NCBI RefSeq assembly: GCF_023242365.1
Contig: NZ_JALLIX010000052.1
Span: 1 to 42,231 of the forward strand
Direction of reading: 5' to 3'
Length of the DNA stretch: 42,231 nt
Source of the DNA: Pseudomonas sp. MWU13-2100
GTDB taxonomy: Bacteria; Pseudomonadota; Gammaproteobacteria; Pseudomonadales; Pseudomonadaceae
Both the position numbers and the translations under genes were made by a program. Positions 30,070 through 37,521 of this stretch are shown here, piece after piece. Numbering within the stretch: the stretch's first letter is position 1; each line of letters starts with the position of its first letter. The notes beneath the pieces are model-generated. The model searched no databases and had not been told where the DNA came from. It saw nothing but the letters and a program-made list of their open reading frames with translations.

Positions 30070-31113
30070 ATGCACGCCTTCAATCTGCAAGCCCAACCCC
30101 TGTCCCTGGCCGAGCGCCTGGCGGACTTCGCGGTGGAAGCATTGATCGACGAAGCCGACCTGTCGCCCAAGCCGGCGTTGGTGGATCGCCGTGGCAACGG
30201 TGCCCATACCGACCTGCACCTGGGCCTGATGCATGCTTCGGCGTTGTCGCTGTGGCCGATGTTCAAGGAGATGGCCGATGCTGCTATCGCCAGCCAAGAG
30301 CGGACATTGTGGCGATGGGGCTTGCCCCCCTGTGAAGTGCTATCTGAAAAGCACAAGAGTGCCTGTGGGAGCGGAGCTTGCCCGCGAAGCTTTTGGCGAC
30401 CCCAGGGATCCTTTCGCGGGCAAGCTCCGCTCCCACAAAGTGGGCGTTCAGCCGTCCGACACGGCGCCTTGTCACCGGCAACCGCTATCGACCTGTCGTT
30501 GCGTGAAGCCCTGGGCCGCATCGGTCGCGAAGGCGAGCTGGCGATGCTGCAGACCACTGGCGGGGTGAACACCCATCGCGGGGCGATCTGGGCCTTGGGG
30601 TTGTTGGTAGCCGCAGCCGCACTGGACCCAAGCGCCATCAGTGCCAATACCCTGACCCTGCGCGCCGCCCGCCTGGCCTTGCTGGAAGACCGCTACGCCC
30701 CCCGCACCGCCAGCCACGGCAGCCAGGTCGCCCAACGCTACGGCGTGCGCGGTGCTCGCGAAGAGGCACAACTGGGCTTTCCGGCGGTGACCCGCCTCGG
30801 CCTGCCGCAACTCAAACGCAGCCGGCTTGCCGGCCACGGCGAACAGAACGCCCGGCTGGATGCCTTGCTCGCAATCATGACCGACCTGGCTGACACCTGC
30901 GTGCTCTACCGCGCCGGCGTGCCGGGTTTGCAGGCCATGCAACAGGGCGCCCGCGCCGTGCTGGAAGCGGGCGGCAGTGCCAGCCTGGCCGGCCGCCGCT
31001 GCCTGCATGAATTGGATCAACAGCTGTTGGCGATGAACGCTTCACCGGGAGGCGCGGCGGATCTGCTTGCCGCCTGCCTGCTGATCGACCGCCTCGAACA
31101 GGAAGCCTTGTGA
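30070..31113 (+). CDS. mdcB: MdcB, triphosphoribosyl-dephospho-CoA synthase, with in-frame REPIN insertion
   Basis: A 347-residue CitG/MdcB-type enzyme that makes the precursor of the 2'-(5''-triphosphoribosyl)-3'-dephospho-CoA prosthetic group of MdcC. The N-terminal LSLAERLADFAVEALIDEAD, LSPKPALVDRRGNGAHTDLH and HASALSLWPMFKEMADAA are normal. From about residue 77 to 140 the sequence is foreign (SQERTLWRW, then CGSGACPR, then FRGQAPLPQ), which is simply translated REP DNA (30297-30480). Normal sequence resumes at LREALGRIGREGELAMLQTT and GGVNTHRGAIWALGLL. Removing the inserted part leaves about 290 residues, the usual family length. The frame remains open, so the protein may be made with a 55-65-residue loop or be inactive; which one cannot be told from sequence. 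Confidence 0.9.
   Translation: MHAFNLQAQPLSLAERLADFAVEALIDEADLSPKPALVDRRGNGAHTDLHLGLMHASALSLWPMFKEMADAAIASQERTLWRWGLPPCEVLSEKHKSACGSGACPRSFWRPQGSFRGQAPLPQSGRSAVRHGALSPATAIDLSLREALGRIGREGELAMLQTTGGVNTHRGAIWALGLLVAAAALDPSAISANTLTLRAARLALLEDRYAPRTASHGSQVAQRYGVRGAREEAQLGFPAVTRLGLPQLKRSRLAGHGEQNARLDALLAIMTDLADTCVLYRAGVPGLQAMQQGARAVLEAGGSASLAGRRCLHELDQQLLAMNASPGGAADLLAACLLIDRLEQEAL
30308..30332 (+). repeat. Second-class REP inside mdcB
   Basis: TGTGGCGATGGGGCTTGCCC followed by CCCTG, a solitary arm of the TGTGGCGA..GGCTTGCC family also seen at 11086 and 39053. It lies 32 bases before the REPIN at 30364 within the same coding region. Confidence 0.65.
30364..30437. repeat. REPIN inside the mdcB coding region
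   Basis: Two perfect 25-base inverse arms (30364-30388 and 30413-30437; forward arm GTGGGAGCGGAGCTTGCCCG inside) separated by 24 bases. The cognate arms in this window otherwise lie between genes. Here it lies within an open reading frame and is translated as CGSGACPR and FRGQAPLPQ. Confidence 0.95.
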
Positions 31114-31412
31114 TGGAAAAGTTGTCCTTTGAATTCCCCGCCGGGCAACCGCCCAAAGGCCGCGCACTGGTGGGCTGCGTCGGCTCGGGTGACCTGGAAG
31201 TGTTGCTGGAGCCCGGTCCTCCCGGCATCTTGTCGATCCAGGTGACCACCTCGGTAAACGGCAGCGCTTCGCGCTGGCAGCACCTGTTCGAGCGCCTGTT
31301 CGACGGCCAGTTGCCGCCGGCATTGGCCATCGATATCCACGATTTCGGCGCCACCCCCGGTGTGGTCCGGCTGCGTCTGGAACAAGGTTTCGAGGAGATC
31401 GGCCATGACTGA
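31113..31412 (+). CDS. mdcC: MdcC, malonate decarboxylase acyl carrier (delta) subunit
   Basis: A 99-residue acyl carrier protein. The attachment site for the phosphoribosyl-dephospho-CoA arm is Ser25 in GCVGSGDLEVLLE, the same residue number known for Klebsiella MdcC. The ATG shares one base with the mdcB stop, and the stop overlaps mdcD by 8 bases, so the genes are translationally coupled. It carries malonyl and acetyl groups among MdcA, MdcD and MdcE. Confidence 0.94.
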   Translation: MEKLSFEFPAGQPPKGRALVGCVGSGDLEVLLEPGPPGILSIQVTTSVNGSASRWQHLFERLFDGQLPPALAIDIHDFGATPGVVRLRLEQGFEEIGHD

Positions 31413-32256
31413 CAGCCAGCGTTTGTTGCACAAGCACAGCTTCGTCGAACTTGGCGCCCGCCAGCGTGCGCGGGCCCTGCTCGACCGCGACAGTTTCCGC
31501 GAATTGCTCGACCCCTTCGCCCGGGTCATGTCGCCCTGGCTCGAACGCCAGGGCGTGGTGCCCCAGGCCGACGACGGCGTGGTGATCGCCAAGGGCAGCA
31601 TCGATGGTTTGCCGGTGGTGATCGCCGCCATCGAAGGCGCGTTCCAGGGCGGCAGCCTCGGTGAAGTGGGCGGCGCGAAAATCGCCGGTGCGCTGGAGCT
31701 GGCGGCTGAAGACAACCGCAATGGCATTCCGACCCGCGCCGTGTTGCTGCTGGAAACGGGCGGCGTGCGCTTGCAGGAGGCCAATCTGGGGCTGGCGGCC
31801 ATCGCCGATATCCATGCGGCGATTGTCGACCTGCGCCGTTATCAGCCGGTGATCGGCGTGGTGGCCGGGAGCGTCGGCTGTTTTGGCGGCATGTCTATCG
31901 CGGCGGCACTGTGCAGTTATCTGCTGGTGACCCAGGAAGCCCGTCTGGGCCTCAACGGCCCCCAGGTGATCGAGCAGGAGGCGGGGCTGGACGAGTACGA
32001 CTCCCGTGACCGGCCGTTTATCTGGAGTCTGACCGGCGGCGAGCAGCGTTTCGCCAGCGGACTGGTGGATCGTTACGTGGCCGACGATGTGGCTTCGATC
32101 CGGCAGCAGATCGCCGAGTTGCTGGAGGCCGGTTTGCCCGACGTACAGCGCAGTCGGCAGGCGGACTGGTATCTGCAACGGCTCGCTGAACTGGATGCCG
32201 AACCGCAAATCGACCCGGCCACGGTACGCCGTCTTTTCCAAGGAGATCGCCCATGA
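31405..32256 (+). CDS. mdcD: MdcD, malonate decarboxylase beta subunit
   Basis: A 283-residue carboxyltransferase-like (crotonase-fold) subunit that, with MdcE, removes CO2 from malonyl-MdcC. Characteristic segments are IEGAFQGGSLGEVGGAKIAG, VLLLETGGVRLQEANLGLAA and VVAGSVGCFGGMSIAAAL. I use ATG 31405; the longer open frame from 31360 only reads through mdcC in another frame. The start overlaps mdcC by 8 bases and the stop overlaps mdcE by 4 bases. Confidence 0.95.
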   Translation: MTDSQRLLHKHSFVELGARQRARALLDRDSFRELLDPFARVMSPWLERQGVVPQADDGVVIAKGSIDGLPVVIAAIEGAFQGGSLGEVGGAKIAGALELAAEDNRNGIPTRAVLLLETGGVRLQEANLGLAAIADIHAAIVDLRRYQPVIGVVAGSVGCFGGMSIAAALCSYLLVTQEARLGLNGPQVIEQEAGLDEYDSRDRPFIWSLTGGEQRFASGLVDRYVADDVASIRQQIAELLEAGLPDVQRSRQADWYLQRLAELDAEPQIDPATVRRLFQGDRP

Positions 32257-33056
32257 GCGCTTATTCCCTGCGTGGTTTGCACTGGTTCCAGGCACTCGCG
32301 GCGAACGCTGTTGAAGTCCGCGGCCTGCCGCCTTCATTGAAAGTTGCCGACAGCCAACTCGGCGTTCAGCCGGTGCGCTTTCTGGCGGTGGTGGCTGATC
32401 CGGCCAACCGCTTTGTCCGTGCCCGCAACGGCGAGGTCGGATTGCTGGAAGGTTGGGGCCTGGCCAAGGCCGTGGACGAGGTGATCGAGGCCGACAGCGG
32501 CCGTGCCGAGAAGCGCGCCTTGATCGCCATTGTCGATGTGCCGAGCCAGGCTTACGGCCGTCGTGAAGAGGCCCTGGGGATTCACCAGGCCCTGGCCGGT
32601 GCGGCGGACAGTTATGCGCGCGCCCGCCTGGCGGGGCATGCGGTGATTGCACTGTTGGTGGGCAAGGCGATGTCCGGGGCGTTTCTCGCCCATGGTTATC
32701 AGGCCAATCGGCTGATCGCCCTGCGTGACCCTGGAGTGATGGTGCATGCCATGGGCAAGGCCTCGGCGGCGCGGGTGACCTTGCGCAGTCTCGATGAACT
32801 GGAGGCCCTTGCCGCCAGCGTGCCGCCAATGGCCTATGACATTGATAGCTACGCCAGTCTCGGCCTGCTCTGGAAAACCCTGGGCGTGGAGCAGATCGAG
32901 CAGCCTACGGCGGCCGACCTGGCGCAAGTGGAAGACTGTCTGGTTGAAGCCATCCACGATGTGGCCGCCAAGGGCACGGGCTTGAGTGGGCGCCTGGGCG
33001 CGAGCAATCGCGCGGCGTCGAGCCGGGTCCGGCAATTGTTGCGCGAACAGTGGTGA
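32253..33056 (+). CDS. mdcE: MdcE, malonate decarboxylase gamma subunit
   Basis: A 267-residue partner of MdcD in the decarboxylase complex. The N-terminal GLHWFQALAANAVEVRGLPP and the central IAIVDVPSQAYGRREEALGI and GKAMSGAFLAHGYQANRLIAL match the family. The C terminus is Arg-rich (ASNRAASSRVRQLLREQW). It overlaps mdcD by 4 bases and is followed after 3-6 bases by mdcG. Confidence 0.95.
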   Translation: MSAYSLRGLHWFQALAANAVEVRGLPPSLKVADSQLGVQPVRFLAVVADPANRFVRARNGEVGLLEGWGLAKAVDEVIEADSGRAEKRALIAIVDVPSQAYGRREEALGIHQALAGAADSYARARLAGHAVIALLVGKAMSGAFLAHGYQANRLIALRDPGVMVHAMGKASAARVTLRSLDELEALAASVPPMAYDIDSYASLGLLWKTLGVEQIEQPTAADLAQVEDCLVEAIHDVAAKGTGLSGRLGASNRAASSRVRQLLREQW

Positions 33057-33062
33057 GCCGTG

Positions 33063-33692
33063 ATGCGCGTTGAGGACGACTTCCGGCCCCACGACCTGCT
33101 CTGGGGGCTGACCCCGGCGCAGTTGCCGAAAGAGGCGCCGGACTGGGTGGCCGAGGCATTGGCTCTCGGTCAGCCGGTGGTGGTGCGCCGGGCGCTGACG
33201 GCGCCGGATCAGGTGCCGGTGGGCGTGCGCGGGGCCTTGCGTGGGCAGCGTTTCGCCACGCTGATGCCAAGGGTACTGGTCGAACGTTGTGTGCGGCCCG
33301 AGGCCCTTGTCGACATTGAAATCTGTGCACAGGACTGGCCGGCCTTGCAGGCGTTGCATTACCTGCGGCCGTTGTTGAATGCGTCGGGGCTGGTGTGGGG
33401 GGTTAGCGGCAGTGCCGGTTTCGAGTTGGCCACTGGCTTGCCAACCCTGCATCAACAGAGCGACCTGGATCTGATTCTGCGGACGCCGCAAACGCTGTCG
33501 CGCCGTCAGGCCAATGGTTTGTTGCTGCAACTCGACAACCCGTTCTGCCGCGTCGACCTGCAACTGCAAATCCCGTCAGGTGCCTTGGCGCTTGTGGAGT
33601 GGGCGGGCACGGCGCGGCGGGTCCTGCTCAAGCAGGCCAGCGGTGTTCGGTTGGTGCTCGATCCCTGGGATATCCGGGAGCGAGTGGTATGA
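33063..33692 (+). CDS. mdcG: MdcG, phosphoribosyl-dephospho-CoA transferase
   Basis: A 209-residue nucleotidyltransferase-fold enzyme that attaches the prosthetic group made by MdcB to apo-MdcC. GVSGSAGFELATGLPTLHQQSDLDLILRT contains the G(S/G)..E...(x)D.D pattern used for metal and nucleotide binding (SDLDLIL). The start could be ATG 33063 or GTG 33060, adding one residue. The stop overlaps mdcH by 4 bases (ATGA). Confidence 0.92.
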   Translation: MRVEDDFRPHDLLWGLTPAQLPKEAPDWVAEALALGQPVVVRRALTAPDQVPVGVRGALRGQRFATLMPRVLVERCVRPEALVDIEICAQDWPALQALHYLRPLLNASGLVWGVSGSAGFELATGLPTLHQQSDLDLILRTPQTLSRRQANGLLLQLDNPFCRVDLQLQIPSGALALVEWAGTARRVLLKQASGVRLVLDPWDIRERVV

Positions 33693-34618
33693 GCAGCCTG
33701 CTGGTGTTTCCCGGCCAGGGTGCGCAACAGCCCGGCATGCTACATCGCCTGGCCGATGCCGCGATCGTTCGTGGCTGCCTGCACGAGGCGAGTGATGTGC
33801 TGGGCGAGGACGTCGGGTTGCTGGATACGCCGCAAGCCCTGGCCTCGACCCGGGCGGTCCAGCTTTGCCTGCTGATCGCCGGTGTGGCCTGTGCCCGGCT
33901 GTTGCTGGAAGACAGCGCGCCGCCGGCTTATGTCGCCGGCTTGTCCATCGGTGCCTACCCGGCGGCGGTCCTGGCCGAGACGCTGACTTTCAGCGATGCC
34001 CTGCGCCTGGTCAGCCTGCGCGGCGAGTTGATGCAGCAGGCTTATCCACAGGGTTACGGCATGACCGCCCTGATCGGGTTGGAACTGGCGGCTGTGGATA
34101 AGTTATTGGCCCAGGTGCACAGCGAACGTACACCGGTGTATCTGGCGAATATCAACGCCGATAACCAATGCGTGATCGCCGGGAGCGACGCGGCAATGAA
34201 CGTCCTGGTGGCCCTGATGCAAAAGGACGGCGTGGCCCGGCGCCTGGCGGTCAGCGTGCCTTCCCACTGTCCACTGCTGGACGAACCGGCCCGGGTACTG
34301 GCCGCCGCTTTCGCCACGGTGCCGATGCAGGCACCGCGGTTGGGTTACCTCAGCGGCAGCAGTGCGCGACTGCTGCGTAGCGCTGAACAGATCCGCGATG
34401 ACCTGGCGTTCAACATGCGCCGCGTCGTCGATTGGCGCGGCACCGTGCAAAGCGCCTACGAGCGGGGTGCCCGCCTGCAGATCGAACTGCCTCCGGGGTC
34501 GGTCCTGACCGGCCTGGCGCGCCGGGTATTCGAGCAAGGCACCGTCATTGCGTTCGACGGTGCCCGCCTGGACACCCTCAAGGCGCTGTTGGATGAGGAG
34601 GGACGCCGTCACCGATAA
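33689..34618 (+). CDS. mdcH: MdcH, malonyl-CoA:ACP malonyltransferase of malonate decarboxylase
   Basis: A 309-residue acyltransferase (FabD-like). GQGAQQPGM opens the domain, the nucleophile Ser86 is in GLSIGAYPA (the family usually shows GHS.G; here Leu replaces the His of that motif, as in MdcH proteins), and the catalytic His is in VPSHCPLLDEP. It primes MdcC with malonyl from malonyl-CoA so that the cycle can start. ATG 33689 overlaps the mdcG stop; the upstream frame to 33599 is an overlap with mdcG. Confidence 0.93.
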   Translation: MSSLLVFPGQGAQQPGMLHRLADAAIVRGCLHEASDVLGEDVGLLDTPQALASTRAVQLCLLIAGVACARLLLEDSAPPAYVAGLSIGAYPAAVLAETLTFSDALRLVSLRGELMQQAYPQGYGMTALIGLELAAVDKLLAQVHSERTPVYLANINADNQCVIAGSDAAMNVLVALMQKDGVARRLAVSVPSHCPLLDEPARVLAAAFATVPMQAPRLGYLSGSSARLLRSAEQIRDDLAFNMRRVVDWRGTVQSAYERGARLQIELPPGSVLTGLARRVFEQGTVIAFDGARLDTLKALLDEEGRRHR

Positions 34619-34683
34619 ACACCGGCTGCTGCTTCGAAGGACAAAAACAACAACTTCGACAATGCAATGTGAGGACAACAAGA

Positions 34684-35100
34684 ATGATTATCTACGGTGT
34701 GGCGTTGCTGGCGATCTGTACGCTGGCAGGGGTGATTCTGGGAGACATGCTGGGCGTGTTGCTGGGTGTGAAGTCCAATGTCGGCGGGGTCGGGATCGCG
34801 ATGATCCTGTTGATCTGTGTCCGTTTGTGGATGCACAAGCGTGGCGGCCTGACCAGGGATTGCGAGATGGGCGTCGGTTTCTGGGGCGCCATGTACATTC
34901 CGGTGGTGGTGGCCATGGCGGCCAACCAGAACGTGGTCGCGGCGCTGCATGGCGGGCCATTGGCACTGCTGGCGGCGATCGGTTCGGTGCTGGTCTGCGG
35001 CTGCGCTATTGCCCTGATCAGCCGGACCCATAAAGGCGAGCCGTTGCCGGATGAGCCGGTCGCGCTTGCACCGACCTCCACCGTTGCGGGAGGTCGCTGA
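34684..35100 (+). CDS. madL: MadL, malonate transporter small subunit
   Basis: A 138-residue membrane protein with about four hydrophobic helices (MIIYGVALLAICTLAGVILG, IGIAMILLICVRLW-like, GFWGAMYIPVVVAM, LLAAIGSVLVCGCAIALI). It works with MadM as a two-part sodium-linked malonate importer, as shown for Malonomonas rubra. The start is ATG 34684 after GAGGACAACAAG. It ends one base before madM begins. A 65-base gap separates it from mdcH. Confidence 0.93.
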   Translation: MIIYGVALLAICTLAGVILGDMLGVLLGVKSNVGGVGIAMILLICVRLWMHKRGGLTRDCEMGVGFWGAMYIPVVVAMAANQNVVAALHGGPLALLAAIGSVLVCGCAIALISRTHKGEPLPDEPVALAPTSTVAGGR

Positions 35101-35101
35101 T

Positions 35102-35866
35102 ATGTGGGATCTCATTGGCAAGGACCTGGGACAGAATGGGCTGATCACCGCATTTGCCGGTGTGGGCGTGGTGATGTGGGTGTCAGTGGTGTTGTCCAAG
35201 CGCCTGACCTATGGCCGGATCCACGGTTCGGCGATTGCCATCGCGATCGGCCTGCTGCTGGCGTGGATCGGCGGCACATTGACCGGCGGGCAGAAAGGCC
35301 TGGCGGATGTGGCGCTGTTTTCCGGTGTCGGCTTGATGGGCGGGGCGATGCTGCGGGATTTTGCCATCGTCGCAACGGCCTTCGAGGTCCAGGCGACCGA
35401 GGCGAAGAAGGCCGGGTTGGTCGGCGCGTTGGCCTTGCTGTTGGGTACCCTGCTGCCGTTCATTGTCGGGGCAAGCATGGCCTGGGCTTTTGGTTATCGT
35501 GATGCGGTGAGTATCACCACCATTGGCGCCGGGGCAGTGACTTATATCGTCGGGCCGGTGACCGGGGCGGCGATTGGCGCGAGTTCCGAGGTGGTGGCGC
35601 TGTCGATTGCGACGGGCTTGATCAAGGCGATCCTGGTGATGGTCGGCACGCCGGTGGCGGCGCGCTGGATGGGCCTGGACAACCCGCGTTCGGCGATGGT
35701 GTTCGGTGGTTTGGCGGGGACGGTCAGTGGGGTGACCGCGGGGCTTGCGGCGACGGATCGGCGGCTGGTGCCCTATGGTGCGCTGACGGCGACTTTCCAT
35801 ACCGGATTGGGCTGTCTGCTGGGGCCTTCGGTGCTGTTCTTTGTCGTGCGTGGGCTGGTGGGCTGA
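35102..35866 (+). CDS. madM: MadM, malonate transporter large subunit
   Basis: A 254-residue polytopic membrane protein with seven or eight helices and Gly-rich packing (ITTIGAGAVTYIVGPVTGAA, FGGLAGTVSGVTAGLAATD), the partner of MadL. ATG 35102 follows GGGAGG by 6-8 bases within madL's last codons. Downstream the REP triplet at 35897-36063 separates it from the convergent mdcR. Confidence 0.93.
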   Translation: MWDLIGKDLGQNGLITAFAGVGVVMWVSVVLSKRLTYGRIHGSAIAIAIGLLLAWIGGTLTGGQKGLADVALFSGVGLMGGAMLRDFAIVATAFEVQATEAKKAGLVGALALLLGTLLPFIVGASMAWAFGYRDAVSITTIGAGAVTYIVGPVTGAAIGASSEVVALSIATGLIKAILVMVGTPVAARWMGLDNPRSAMVFGGLAGTVSGVTAGLAATDRRLVPYGALTATFHTGLGCLLGPSVLFFVVRGLVG

Positions 35867-35896
35867 TCCTGATAGTGCGGCGCCTGTTCTGACGCC

Positions 35897-36063
35897 TTCG
35901 CGGGCAAGCTCCGCTCCCACAATGTCCGGGCCGGTTTGTGTCAGGGAAAGATGTGTTGCCTGTCATATCGCTTTCGCGGGCAAGCTCCGCTCCCACAATG
36001 TCCACTGAGGACGAAGGTTGAGCGCACGACTCATAACTTGTGGGAGCGGAGCTTGCCCGCGAA
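35897..36063. repeat. Three REP arms between madM and mdcR
   Basis: Two inverted arms (35897-35921 and 35973-35997, both followed by ATGTCC) and one forward arm (36039-36063). The first two carry the same downstream context CACAATGTCC, indicating a duplicated unit of 76 bases. They occupy the 248-base gap between two convergent genes and may form alternative hairpins. No gene is supported here. Confidence 0.88.
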
Positions 36064-36114
36064 GAGGCCCTTGAGACCACCGAAAATGCATGATCGAACC
36101 TGCTCATGGGCAGC

Positions 36115-37029
36115 TCAGGTCAACCTGTTGGCATACATCCGACACTCTGCCAACAGCGCCAACAAATTGGGATCACGCTCCTTGGCCTTCAGAAACACCA
36201 CCCCGATATGCTGTTGCAGGCGGTAGCGCGCCTGCAATGGGATCAGCTTCACCCGGTTCTCATACACCGCCGCAATCCGCCCCGGCAGCAAGGCGTAACC
36301 GACGCCGGAGCTGACCATGCTCAACAGCGTGAAGATATCGTTGACCTGCATCGCCACCTTCGGCTCGAATCCCGCCTGCTCGAACACCCGATTACCGTCC
36401 CGGTGCGTGGCGAAACCCTGGGTCAAGGTAATAAAAGTCATGTCCTTCAGGTCCGCCAAGTCAACTTCGTCCTGTTGGGACAGTGGTGAGTCGGCGGGCG
36501 TCGCCAGGAAAATATCATCGGAAAACAGCGGCAGCTGCTCGCAGTCGGAGTCGTTGGTTGTCTCATCCAGCGACACCAGAATCGCGTCCACTTCCATGTT
36601 CTTGAGCTTGTACAGCAGGTCGAAGTTCGAGCCCAGGATCAGGTCGATATTGAGTTCGCTGCGACGGATCTTCAGGCCCATGATCAGTTGCGGCACGGTT
36701 TTCACCGTCAGCGAGTAGAGTGATCCGAGCTTGAAGCGCTCGGCGGAGAAGCCGGCGGCCTCGCGGGTCATGCGGACAGTCTCCAGCACATCCTGGATCA
36801 GCTTCTGCGCGCGCTCTTCCAGCACATAGGCACTTTCCAGCGGCGTCAGGTTGCGCCCTTCGTGCTTGAACAACGGGCAGCGCAGGGCGCTTTCCAGGGA
36901 GTGGATGGCCCGGTGCACGCTGACGTTGCTGGTCTGCAACTCGGCTGCCGCCCGCGCGAGGTTGCCGGTACGCATGAAGGCCAGGAACACCTCCAGCTTT
37001 TTCAGGGTCAGCTCTTCGTCGATCAGCAT
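36115..37029 (-). CDS. mdcR: MdcR, LysR-type regulator of malonate catabolism
   Basis: A 304-residue LysR-family regulator. The helix-turn-helix is at about residues 10-50 (LEVFLAFMRTGNLARAAAEL, SNVSVHRAIHSLESALRCPLF), followed by a substrate-binding-like effector domain to the C terminus. In malonate clusters such a protein activates mdc expression in response to malonate. ATG 37029 is the usual start; an open frame runs further upstream but is unlikely. It is convergent with madM, and its target is presumably the mdcA promoter region 8 kb away. Confidence 0.9.
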   Translation of the reverse strand: MLIDEELTLKKLEVFLAFMRTGNLARAAAELQTSNVSVHRAIHSLESALRCPLFKHEGRNLTPLESAYVLEERAQKLIQDVLETVRMTREAAGFSAERFKLGSLYSLTVKTVPQLIMGLKIRRSELNIDLILGSNFDLLYKLKNMEVDAILVSLDETTNDSDCEQLPLFSDDIFLATPADSPLSQQDEVDLADLKDMTFITLTQGFATHRDGNRVFEQAGFEPKVAMQVNDIFTLLSMVSSGVGYALLPGRIAAVYENRVKLIPLQARYRLQQHIGVVFLKAKERDPNLLALLAECRMYANRLT

Positions 37030-37094
37030 GGCGTGGGCTCTTTTTCGAATGCCCCGATTGTGCCCAAGTCCCGGGGTTTTGGCTGGGGCTTTTT

Positions 37095-37310
37095 TCAGAA
37101 CCAGTTGGCGCCCAGGGTGCGACTCAGCAAGCCAAGCGCGACGCCGACGATGATCGGCCAGAGGGTATTGACCCGACTGAAATAGACCACGGCGGCGTTG
37201 ATCCGGTTCATCTGGGGCTCGGTGTAGCGGTGGATATCGCCCAGGGCCACGATGTTGCCGCCGATGGCCATCAAGGAGCAGGGCGGGGTGTGTATTGTTG
37301 TCCGGCGCAA
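37095..37310 (-). CDS. Possible small membrane protein, uncertain
   Basis: An open frame of 71 residues starting from TTG (37310) after GGAAAGG, or 58 residues from ATG 37271, which lacks a clear ribosome site. It ends in one hydrophobic helix (LWPIIVGVALGLLSRTLG) with a polar N-terminal part (MAIGGNIVALGDIHRYTEPQ, with NRINAAVVYFSRVNT). The composition looks like a real protein and it lies upstream of mdcR in the same orientation with 65 bases between. I do not recognise a family. It may be a small conserved gene or a non-coding leader. Confidence 0.45.
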   Translation of the reverse strand: MRRTTIHTPPCSLMAIGGNIVALGDIHRYTEPQMNRINAAVVYFSRVNTLWPIIVGVALGLLSRTLGANWF

Positions 37311-37405
37311 ACCTTTCCGGACATTTCATTTTATGTGTGGGCAGGTCTTTTTTTCTTAACTTATGGAGCGATATATATAGAAGGCGGGGTGCTTTGTTTT
37401 TTATC

Positions 37406-37448
37406 GGAAGGTAACGCTACAAAGCGCCTTCCTGGCGGTACCACGCCA
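37406..37448 (+). promoter_or_regulatory. Two tandem hairpins in the leader of the hemolysin III gene
   Basis: First hairpin: GGAAGG (37406-37411), a three-base bulge, CGCT, loop ACAA, AGCG and CCTTCC (to 37432), ten paired bases in all. Second, immediately adjacent: TGGCG (37433-37437), loop, CGCCA (37444-37448). An AT-rich promoter-like stretch (TTCTTAACTTATGGAGCGAT then ATATATAG) precedes at 37354-37380. The leader of about 140 bases before the ATG is longer than needed for simple initiation. No known riboswitch is recognised. Confidence 0.4.
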
Positions 37449-37521
37449 AGACCCTTGTGCTTTTGTCCGCCAGGCCTGAGCCTTGCGCGCAGTTGTATCG
37501 ATCAAGCGAGGTAAGTAGCAG

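Noticed and set aside
28357..30297. A 646-residue minus-strand frame opposite mdcA
   Set aside because: mdcA is unmistakable on the plus strand; the antisense frame has no signature and a His/Gln-biased composition.
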